Shown piece after piece: positions 7,039-15,000 of a stretch of DNA of 32,099 nt; the first letter of the stretch is position 1; each line of letters opens with the position of its first letter. Source of the stretch: Rhodothermales bacterium. Lineage in GTDB: Bacteria; Bacteroidota; Rhodothermia; Rhodothermales; VXPQ01. The notes beneath the pieces are model-generated. The model worked only from the letters and a program-made list of their open reading frames with translations. It was not told the DNA's origin and did not search any database. The position numbers and the translations under genes are program-made. The stretch is from positions 1 to 32,099 of the forward strand of contig JAJECT010000045.1 in NCBI GenBank assembly GCA_022821845.1. Direction: 5' to 3'.

Positions 7039-8775
7039 TCACCGGACTTTTACATGCACCGTCACGATATCGGTGTTATGGTACATCTGATGGCGGACGG
7101 AGGAAGCGACATGCCGCAATAGCCTGAGCGAGATTTCCTGCTCGACCGGCTCCACGGCGGTTTGCTCCCCAAGCAACGCGATTTGATCCTGAAGATTCTC
7201 CTCCCCGGCGGAGGCGACGAATTCCAGCACCGCCTCGTCGCCCTCCTTCCGGGCGGTCAGGCGCAGCCGTCGCGCTTCGCCCTTTGCCTTGTCCTGATCG
7301 AAGAGCGTAAGCAACGTTTCTTCTGCGGCAGCTTCGAGCCGGTCCCCCATAGTCCGGTCCCATCCGCTGCGGGCAGTAAATTCCACCAGAAACGCCCGGA
7401 TTTCCGGCAGGACGGATATATCGAACGCGGCCTCCATGCGGCTCGCCCGCCGTCCCGCCAGTTCCATGAACAGCGTCAGGACGATCGCCGTCAGTCCGCC
7501 CGCCGTCATGCCGTTCTGGAAAATGCCGCCTGCGAATTCGGCGAAATATTCCGGGAAAATGACCCCGTTCTGGAAACCGACGCCCGCCCAGAACGCAATG
7601 CCGACCACCAGCCCCTTGCGGTAATCGACCCCGTCCTGAATAACGATGCGCATGCCGACCACGAAAAGCATGGCCAGCAGTATGGCGATATACGCCGCCA
7701 CGACCGGGCTTGGTATGGCCAGAAACGCCGCCAGCCCCTTGGGCAGGAAAGCGAGAACCACGAACAACGCCCCGGCGGCCATGCCGACCCGGCGCGCGCC
7801 CACGCCTGTCAGTTCGGTTACCGCCACGCTCGTCGAATAGGTTGTGTTCGGGACCGTGCCCGCCAGGCCGGACAGCAAGTTGCCCAGCCCGTCCGCCGCC
7901 ACCGCACCTTGCACGGCCCGGAAATCCACCGCGCGGGGACGCCGCCAGGAAACGCGCTGAATGGCCACGGCATCCCCCACCGTTTCGATGGCTCCGATGA
8001 GGGTTACGAACACGAAAGCCGGAAGCAGCCCCCAGAAAGCGGGTCCAAACGAAAAATCAATGCCCGGCCAGGCGCCGTCCGGCAAGCCGAACCAGCCCGC
8101 CTCGCCCACGCGCGTTATGTCGTATAGCCCGTAGAATCCGCCGACGGCCGTGCCCACTACGACCCCGATGACCGGCGCCCAGAGGCGCAAGGCCCCCTTG
8201 GCCTTCAGCGCGATACCGCTAATGGCGAGTATGGTTACGAGCGCGGTTACCGGCGCGGAGAGCTGTGGAGACCCCTGGGGCACGTCGTTTAGCATATCGA
8301 ACACGATGGGCATAACCGTGGCCGCGATAAGCATGATGACCGTGCCGGTCACGGCGGGCGTCAGGATGCGGCGGAAGAGCGCAAGCCGCGCCGCCAGCGC
8401 AAACTGAAAAAGCGACGAAATGATGACCAGCGTGGCGAGCATGGCCGGGCCGCCTTCCATGAGCGCCGTGATGCACACTGCAATGAAGGCGCCGGAAGTG
8501 CCCATCAGAAGCACGTACCCCGCCCCGAGCCGCCCGACGCGCGCCGCTTGCAGAATCGTCGCAAGCCCGCTGATCATGACGGCGGCGAAAACGGCCCAGG
8601 ACAAGTAGGTTTCGGTTCCGCCCGCAGCGCGAATCACAATGAGCGGGGTGAACACGATGCCGGATATGCATAGCGCGGCCAGTTGAAAACCGAGGCCCCA
8701 AGAGAGGGACGGGGGCGGCTTCTCGTCCGCCTCGTAGCGAACGTTGGTAGCGGACGAGTTTGTGTCGTTGGTCAT
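7039..8775 (-). CDS. NCS2-type permease fused to an RsbW-like domain (paralogue 1)
   Basis: The 578-residue product has two parts. Residues 1 to about 440 form a polytopic membrane domain of the nucleobase/xanthine-uracil permease (NCS2) type: LSWGLGFQLAAL, MGTSGAFIAV, a long re-entrant TGVGARR region, VIQDGVDYRKGL and VIFPEYFAEFAGGIFQNGMTAG. This part would move a nucleobase-like substrate with protons or sodium. Residues 447-578 are soluble. They start with a helix RLEAAAEETLL (479-489) placed like the N-box helix of RsbW/HATPase_c_2 proteins, then paired strands, and end EISLRLLRHVASSVRHQ and a TDIVTVHV strand. The N-box Asn and the DxGxG loop of a working ATPase are missing, so binding or sensing rather than kinase action is likely. 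A similar gene lies at 9821. The fusion is read by eye. Confidence 0.85.
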   Translation of the reverse strand: MTNDTNSSATNVRYEADEKPPPSLSWGLGFQLAALCISGIVFTPLIVIRAAGGTETYLSWAVFAAVMISGLATILQAARVGRLGAGYVLLMGTSGAFIAVCITALMEGGPAMLATLVIISSLFQFALAARLALFRRILTPAVTGTVIMLIAATVMPIVFDMLNDVPQGSPQLSAPVTALVTILAISGIALKAKGALRLWAPVIGVVVGTAVGGFYGLYDITRVGEAGWFGLPDGAWPGIDFSFGPAFWGLLPAFVFVTLIGAIETVGDAVAIQRVSWRRPRAVDFRAVQGAVAADGLGNLLSGLAGTVPNTTYSTSVAVTELTGVGARRVGMAAGALFVVLAFLPKGLAAFLAIPSPVVAAYIAILLAMLFVVGMRIVIQDGVDYRKGLVVGIAFWAGVGFQNGVIFPEYFAEFAGGIFQNGMTAGGLTAIVLTLFMELAGRRASRMEAAFDISVLPEIRAFLVEFTARSGWDRTMGDRLEAAAEETLLTLFDQDKAKGEARRLRLTARKEGDEAVLEFVASAGEENLQDQIALLGEQTAVEPVEQEISLRLLRHVASSVRHQMYHNTDIVTVHVKVR

Positions 8776-8792
8776 GTCGAATTTTATAGTGA

Positions 8793-8824
8793 CGCCAGGC
8801 CGCAGCGATTCCTGGCGGGTTTTT
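8793..8824 (+). terminator. Terminator-like hairpin in the divergent gap
   Basis: CGCCAGG (8793-8799) and CCTGGCG (8811-8817) form a perfect 7-bp stem with an 11-base loop, followed on the plus strand by GGTTTTT. It looks like an intrinsic terminator, yet no plus-strand gene ends here. It lies in the leader of the leftward NCS2 gene and upstream of the rightward transferase gene. It may be a leader/attenuator element. The rest of the 257-bp gap (8776-9032) shows nothing recognisable. Confidence 0.45.
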
Positions 8825-9032
8825 CGTATCTTGCCGAAACAGTGGCGGTCTTGTCATGATGCAAGGGCCTGTAAATCGGGAATGTATCGCAAGATAAAAC
8901 TTCGGAGGGATTTTTCCGTGGGATATTCGAGCCGATCGCCCGGCTCGGCGGGTATCCCTGAACGCGCAAACCGTTATGTCGCTCGTCTCCACAGCCCGTA
9001 CGCGCCCCTCGTTCGCCTGGCCAACCGCCTGC

Positions 9033-9764
9033 ATGACCGAAGTGGCTTCTATGGACGGTCGCTGGTGGCATTTTTTCGACAAGCGAGGGCATATCGTGAT
9101 TCTGCACGTCGATCTGACGCCCAATCCAGCGCGCGAGGCCGAGGCCGTGTCCTGGCTGAACAATGCGGAACGGGTGCGGCGGCGGCGGTACCGGCACGCG
9201 CGTCCCCGCCGGGAATTCGCCTTGTGCCGCGCCGCGCTGCGCGCCGCGCTTTGCGGCCAGTTCGGTTGCAGAAACGACCAGCTTGCCTTCGGCGCATCCA
9301 GGTACGGCAAGTTATTCGCGCTCCTCGACGATGCGCCCGCGCCCATCAGTTTCAGCGTCAGTCACAGCGGCAAACACGGATTGATCGCCTTGGCGCCGGA
9401 AGGCCGACTTGGCGTGGACGTGGAGGAACGCACGGCCCGCCACGATCCGGACGGGGAGATAAGAAAGGTCTTTGCGCCCGGAGAGCGCGCCCGGCTTGCT
9501 TCGGCCAGCGGAGACCGGAAGCGCCGCCTCTTTTTTGCGCTCTGGACCATGAAAGAGGCCTTGATCAAGGCGCTTGGGACCGGCTTGTCCCTGAACCTTT
9601 CGCAGTTCGAGATTCCGCCGGACATGTATTCCGGCGCGCGCGCAAGCCGCTTCCGGTTTCCGCATCTGCCGGGCGTCGAATGGCGGCTCGAAAACCTCGG
9701 CAACGAGCATTTCGCGGCGGCCCTGGCCTATGAACTGGCTCCGAATGGCGCCGCCAGAACCTGA
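9033..9764 (+). CDS. Sfp-type 4'-phosphopantetheinyl transferase
   Basis: The 243-residue product carries the defining Sfp/HetI blocks: ISFSVSHSGKHGLIAL near 108-123, the magnesium-binding GVDVEER with D129 and E131, and FFALWTMKEALIKALGTG with W171, K174 and E175. Such enzymes move the phosphopantetheine arm from CoA onto a conserved serine of carrier proteins. The obvious clients are the PKS carrier domain and the discrete ACP nearby, although the gene is separated from them by an NCS2 gene and reads the other way. The start is uncertain: ATG at 9033 or 9051 gives the family length of about 230-245, while 8976 would add an arginine-rich leader of doubtful reality. The enzyme is cytoplasmic. 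Confidence 0.92.
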   Translation: MTEVASMDGRWWHFFDKRGHIVILHVDLTPNPAREAEAVSWLNNAERVRRRRYRHARPRREFALCRAALRAALCGQFGCRNDQLAFGASRYGKLFALLDDAPAPISFSVSHSGKHGLIALAPEGRLGVDVEERTARHDPDGEIRKVFAPGERARLASASGDRKRRLFFALWTMKEALIKALGTGLSLNLSQFEIPPDMYSGARASRFRFPHLPGVEWRLENLGNEHFAAALAYELAPNGAART

Positions 9765-9820
9765 TTTTCGGGCCGTCGCAGCGGAGGAGGCGGATGGCGC
9801 GTCTCGGCGTTTTCCGGGCG

Positions 9821-11551
9821 CTACGTTTTCATGCGCACGGTTACGATATCCGTCTCGCGATATTGCTGGTGGCGAACGGACGATGCAAGATGCCGCAATA
9901 GCCGAAGAGAAACTTCTCGCTCCACAGGGGTTTCGTCTACGTGCTCGCTGAGCAGCGCAATCTGATCCTGAAGGTTTTCTTCTCCGGAGGACACAACGAA
10001 TTCGAGTACTGCGTCGCCTTCTTCCTTGTACGCAACGAGGCGCAGGCGGCGGGCGGGCTTTTCTTCGTCTTGCGGAATGAGCGTCAGCAATGTTTCCTCT
10101 GCGGCGGCGTCCAGGCGGTTCGCCATCGCCGCGTCCAAACCGTTTCGGGATGCAAATGCCTGGAGAAAATCTGTGATTTGGGGCAAGTCTGAAAAATCAA
10201 ACGACATTTCGAGCCGGCTCCGGCGAGGCGCTGTCAGTTCCACGAATAGCGTCATCAGGATGGCTACGAAGCCGCCCGCCGTCATCCCGTTCTCCAGGAA
10301 ACCGCCTGCAAACTCCGAAATGTATTCGGGAAATATCATGCCGCTCTGAAAGCCAACCCCTGTAAAGAAAGCAACGCCGACGATCAGGCCGTTGCGATAA
10401 TTGATTCCATCCTGCACGATGATCTTTATTCCGACCACGAAGAGCGCCGCGAGGAGTACGGCGAGATAAGCAGCGACGACGGGGCCGGGTATCGCCAGAA
10501 TCAGGGCAAGCGCCTTCGGAAGAAACGCCATGGCGACGAACGTCGCTCCGGCGGCGACCCCCACGCTGCGGGCGCCGACGCCGGTCAGGTCGGTAACCGA
10601 TACGCCCACCGTATAGGCTGTGTTGGGCATGGTTCCCGCGAAACCGGAAACGAGGGTGCTTATGCCGTCTGCGGCCAGCGCTCCCTGTACCGCGCGGGAA
10701 TCCACTGCCCGGGGCGTGCGCCACGAGATGCGCTGGATGGCCACGGCGCTGCTGATCGTTCGGACGGCGTTGATTACGGCGACGAGCAGGAATGCCGGGA
10801 GAAGCGCCCGGAACGTCGGTCCGAAATCGAAATGGAGGCCAGGCCATTCGTTTGCAGGCACGCCGATCCACGAAGCCGAGGAAACGAGATGTATATCGTA
10901 CAGACCGAAGAAACCGCCAAGGATCGATCCGGCGACGACGCCCACGATGGGGGCCCACAGACGCCATGCCCCGGTTCCCTTGAGCGCGAGGCCGCTGATA
11001 ATACATATCGTCGCCAGCGCGCTTAGCGGCGCGGCCAGCGCAGGCGCGTCGGGGGGCGTGGCCGATAGCAAGTTCAGGATGGCCGGCATCACGGTGATGG
11101 GTATCAGCATGATGACGGTCCCCGCAACGGTAGGCGTCAGGAATCGCTGGAATAGCGAAAGCCGCCAGGATAATAGAAGCGGGACGAACGCCGTGATGAC
11201 GACCAGGGTAGCGAGCATGCCCGGACCGCCTTCGGCGACGGCTGTAATGCAGACCGAGATAAAAGCGGCGGACGGCCCCATGGCGAGTATATACCCCGCG
11301 CCGATGCGGCCGATGCGAGCCGCTTGCAGCATGGTGGCCGCGCCGCCGATTGCGACCGCGGTAAAAACGGCCCATGACAAATAGGCTTCGCTCGCGTTCG
11401 CCGCGCGCATCACGACCGTTGGAATCAATATGACGCCAGCGATGCTGAGCGCGGCGATCTGGAAACCAAGGCCAAGGGATAGCGTGGCCGAAAGCTTGTC
11501 GTCGGGCTGGTAGCGGACGCGTGAAGAACCGCCGGGGTTATTGGCGCCCAT
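9821..11551 (-). CDS. NCS2-type permease fused to an RsbW-like domain (paralogue 2)
   Basis: The 576-residue product is a close paralogue of the permease at 7039, with the same two-part architecture and nearly the same length. The membrane part shows LSLGLGFQIAALSI, MGPSAAFISV, DLTGVGARSVGVA, VQDGINYRNGL and MIFPEYISEFAGGFLENGMTAG. The soluble part starts at LEMSFDFSDLPQ and repeats the blocks RLDAAAEETLL, SSGEENLQDQIALL, EVSLRLLRHLASSVRHQ and TDIVTVRM. The ATG at 11549-11551 is chosen because the alignment with the paralogue begins there; the frame remains open to 11737 but reads as arginine-rich noise. No Shine-Dalgarno is obvious. Both copies flank the phosphopantetheinyl transferase gene, which suggests duplication around it. 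The transported molecule cannot be read from sequence. Confidence 0.85.
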   Translation of the reverse strand: MGANNPGGSSRVRYQPDDKLSATLSLGLGFQIAALSIAGVILIPTVVMRAANASEAYLSWAVFTAVAIGGAATMLQAARIGRIGAGYILAMGPSAAFISVCITAVAEGGPGMLATLVVITAFVPLLLSWRLSLFQRFLTPTVAGTVIMLIPITVMPAILNLLSATPPDAPALAAPLSALATICIISGLALKGTGAWRLWAPIVGVVAGSILGGFFGLYDIHLVSSASWIGVPANEWPGLHFDFGPTFRALLPAFLLVAVINAVRTISSAVAIQRISWRTPRAVDSRAVQGALAADGISTLVSGFAGTMPNTAYTVGVSVTDLTGVGARSVGVAAGATFVAMAFLPKALALILAIPGPVVAAYLAVLLAALFVVGIKIIVQDGINYRNGLIVGVAFFTGVGFQSGMIFPEYISEFAGGFLENGMTAGGFVAILMTLFVELTAPRRSRLEMSFDFSDLPQITDFLQAFASRNGLDAAMANRLDAAAEETLLTLIPQDEEKPARRLRLVAYKEEGDAVLEFVVSSGEENLQDQIALLSEHVDETPVEREVSLRLLRHLASSVRHQQYRETDIVTVRMKT

Positions 11552-11610
11552 GTCGCGTTTTCGGAGTGCGGGGGTCGAGTAAGCGGGACGTGCACCGAAT
11601 CCCCATAAAC

Positions 11611-11644
11611 CAACAGGCCCCGAATGTTCATCCAGGGCCTGTTG
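11611..11644 (-). terminator. Strong hairpin after the ACP gene
   Basis: CAACAGGCCC (11611-11620) and GGGCCTGTTG (11635-11644) are perfect 10-bp inverted repeats around 14 bases. They lie 3' of the ACP stop on the minus strand. A second small hairpin, TCTCC-TTGC-GGAGA at 11661-11674 (a GCAA tetraloop on the minus strand), sits between it and the stop. There is no long T-run. This is a likely end of the hydrolase-PKS-ACP transcript, or a processing signal. Confidence 0.6.
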
Positions 11645-11679
11645 CGCAAGAACCGTATGTTCTCCTTGCGGAGAGGATT

Positions 11680-11922
11680 TCAGCCGGCGGCGTCCAGCCG
11701 CTCGACCAGTCCTCGTACGCTTTCGACATTGACGCAATCTTCGGGCGTAAAGTCAACGCCGAATTCCCGCGCAACGACTTTCGCGAACGCGACGAGGTCC
11801 ACAGAGGAAACGCCGGCTTTCTGAAGGCTGATGTTCAGATCGTCAGGCAGTGAGATCGGTTGCCCGTCTATTTGCAGATTCTCTGCAATGAGGTTTCTTA
11901 AGCGTTGTTCGGTTGAAGCCAT
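11680..11922 (-). CDS. Discrete acyl carrier protein of the PKS locus
   Basis: The 80-residue product from the ATG at 11920-11922 (MASTEQRLRNLIAEN) has carrier-protein size and shape. An N-terminal helix is followed by the segment DLNISLQKAGVSSVDLVAFA, in which the second serine of GVSS sits where the phosphopantetheine arm attaches. Helices AKVVAREFGVDF and VRGLVERLDAAG follow. The usual DSL motif is changed to SSV here. An upstream ATG at 12000 would add a basic leader overlapping a hairpin and is less likely. The gene lies 140 bp downstream of a PKS whose last module has no carrier domain, so it most likely serves that KS-AT0 module in trans. It could instead work in a more general acyl transfer. 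Confidence 0.9.
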   Translation of the reverse strand: MASTEQRLRNLIAENLQIDGQPISLPDDLNISLQKAGVSSVDLVAFAKVVAREFGVDFTPEDCVNVESVRGLVERLDAAG

Positions 11923-11963
11923 GGTTGTTTTCAGGTTAGATGTTGTAAGAATGTACCAAGGTG

Positions 11964-12015
11964 TGCGGCGCAAAATAATGCGCTGCATGAGCAAAGTCAA
12001 TTTTTTGCGAAAAAA
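11964..12015 (-). promoter_or_regulatory. Two inverted repeats between the PKS and ACP genes
   Basis: Two potential hairpins lie in the 140-bp spacer: TGCGGCGC/GCGCTGCA with one mismatch pair (11964-11987), and a perfect TTTTTT-GCG-AAAAAA (12001-12015). They could tune downstream ACP expression relative to the PKS or stabilise the message; nothing shows which. Confidence 0.35.
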
Positions 12016-12062
12016 CCGAATAATTGGTTGTGGCGCGCCGGCAAGACAGGAGAAAGTAGCGG

Positions 12063-15000
12063 CTATGCAATCCAGTAGGACTGGCGCTGGAACGGATATC
12101 CCGGCAGCGAAATGCGGCGGCGCGTTTCTCCCGCGAACAGCCCGTCGAACGAAACGGAAAGCCCCGCTTCGTACGCCTGCGCCGCCGATTCCGCAAAACC
12201 GCTGTCTCCCGGACTCGGCAATACAGCCAGCGCATTCGCGTTGTCGTCTATCGGGTTTATCAGGCCATTCGCCGCGCCCGGACCCATCTCGAGGAGTGCG
12301 TCAACCTTCAGGTTAGCCAACTTCTTGCCGCATTGGCCAAGCGCCGCCGGTTCTTGCGCTTGCCGCTGCCAGTACGCCGCGTCAAGAACTTCGATGCCGC
12401 CTGTTACGCTGCTTACCAGGATCAGAGACGGCGATGCGATCTCGACGTTTGCGAGCACGGATTCCAGATTGCCCGCCTCCCGCGCCGCTGCGATTCGTAC
12501 CCCGTCTTCCAGGCTAAAGACGCCCGCCACGTACGCCGCGGCAATTTCCCCTGGGCCGCGCCCGACGACCACGCCGGGCCAGATCCCCGCGCTTGACCAC
12601 AGCGCGGCAAGCGCGGACGCCATGGCATAGACAGCGGCTTGCGCCAGGTCGGATGCCGCGCCCGCGTCGCCGAACATCGCGTCCAGCAAGGAAGCGTTCC
12701 TTTCTTCCCGAATTACCTGGTCGCAACGATCCAGAATGGCCCGGACCGCCGGCTCGCTTTCGTACAGCGCCTTGCCCTCGCCAATCCACGCGCCGCCCGC
12801 TCCAGCGCACACCAAGGCGATCTTTGTCGCCGCGCGCGCTGTTTGTGTTGGCCCGGTCTCTACGAGTTCCTGCAATTTTTCTCGTAAAGACGCGGCGTCC
12901 TGGAATGTGATACCCGCCCGATGATCGAAATGACTGCGCCCGGCGCCCGCCGTCCACGCCATATCGGCAAGCAGGCCCGGGTCTTCGGTGCCGTCCAGTT
13001 TGTCGAGCCACGCCAAATAGCGGTCTGCCAGGTCTCGAAGCGCCTCGTCGGATTTCCCCGACAGGGGCAGGAGCCGCGTTTGACGCGGAGCGAACGCTCG
13101 TTCCTCGCCCGAAATATCCATGCCCGCCACAGAAACGGGGCGCGGCGAACCCGCTGGCGTTGCATCCGGGCCGCCATATCCTTCTACGACAGCATGGGCG
13201 TTCGCGCCCGATATGCCGAAGGCGCTGACGCCTGCCCGCGGCGGACGTTCGGGATGGCGCGGCCAGTCTGTCTCTTCCGAACTTACTCGTACCGGGAGTC
13301 GATTCCAGTCTATATGCCTGCTCGGGTCCTCAAAGTGCAGGTGCTTCGGTATTTTCCCCCTTGTCATTGCCAGCACGGCCTTGATCAGCGCCGCAACGCC
13401 GGCAGCGGGTTCTATATGACCGATGTTGGTCTTCACAGAGCCGATCCATAGCGGGCGGTCCGCTTCGCGTCCCTTGCCGTAAACAGCCGCCGCCGCCTGC
13501 ACTTCGATCGGATCGCCCAACTCCGACGCACCCCCGTGGGCTTCCAGATAATCCACTTCTGACGGCGCAACGCCTGCCCGCGACAGCGCTTCTTCAATCA
13601 ACCGCTCCTGCGCTGGTCCGTTTGGCACGGTGGGTCCTGCGCTGGCCCCGTTCTGATTGACCGCCGATCCGCGGATCACGCCCCAGATGCGGTCGCCATC
13701 GGCTTCTGCCTCGCTTAGTCGTTTGAGAACGACCATGCCGCACCCCTCGCCTCGCACGAATCCGTCTGCAGCGGCGTCAAAGGTTTTGCACTGCCCGTTC
13801 CGCGACAATATCCCCAGGTCCGCCATCTCTTGGGTTAATTCGGGCGACAGCGCTGCGTGCGTCCCTCCAACGAGCGCCATATCGACTTCGCCCTGTTGCA
13901 ATCCCGTCACTGCCTGATGCACCGCAACCAGCGAAGACGCGCAGTTGAGCTCCACCGGCATCGTCGGTCCCTCCAGGCCAAGAAAGAAAGCGATTCGCCC
14001 GACCGTCATGCTCGCGGCAGTGCTCAAATAACTGACGCCGTAGTCGCTGGCTGTCATCAGGTCCCGGTATTCGCTGGTGGCGATACCAGCGTATAGCCCG
14101 GTGCGGCTGCCCCTCAATTCGTCCGGATTTATCCCGGCGTCCTCAAGCGCTTGCCAGGTCGTCTCCAGCATCATGCGCTGCCGAGGATCCATCATGCGCG
14201 CCTCGATCGGCGAAATTCGAAAGAATCCCGCGTCGAATTGATCGATGCCTTCTACGAATCCGCCCTGGCGATAGGCGGCGTATTTTTCTGGAAGGCCGTT
14301 GGCAGGATTATTCCATGAACCGGAATCCTGGCGTCCGTCAGTCACTGCGTTTGCGCCTTCCTCAAGCAGGCGCCAGAAGGCGGAAAGATCCGGGGCGCCG
14401 GGGAAGCGGCACGCCATGCCCACGATGGCAATACCCTCGTTCTCGCGCCGTACTTCCGTCTGTGGTTCTGGCTCGGGTTGCGGCTGGGGCGGAGGGGTGG
14501 GCGCAGCGCTGACTTCGCCGAGCGCCTCAATTAGATGACTGGCGAGGCGGGCGATGTCCGGGTAGTCAAATACGACCGTGTTGGGTACCGCGTACGCATC
14601 GGCAAGCGCGCGGTTCAGCCGGTTTCGCAACGCTACGGCCATAAGCGAGTCCATCCCCAGATCGAAAAATCCCACGGTGGCCTCGGGCGCTGTCGGCAAC
14701 CTCAGCACGGCCTGTACTTCCTGTTGCAGGAACGATACCAACAGGGCCTCGCGTTCCGCCGCAGGCGTTTCCGCCAGATGAGACATCAGATCGTCCGCCA
14801 GGGCAGGCGACGCGGCCTCGTCTTCTGAAATGGCGGAGAGCATATCCTCCAGCAGGGGCATGCGGTATTCCAGGCTCTCTCCGTAAGAGGACCAATCGGC
14901 CGCCAGCACGACGGACGTCGCGGCGTCCTCGCGCACCAGCTGGTCGAATGCCCGGAGGCCTTGCTGCGGCGTGATCCAATCCGTTCCGCGCGCTTCCAGC

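Noticed and set aside
12063..12180. Thioesterase domain at the PKS C-terminus
   Set aside because: The protein ends right after the post-AT linker; no GxSxG-type hydrolase fold follows.
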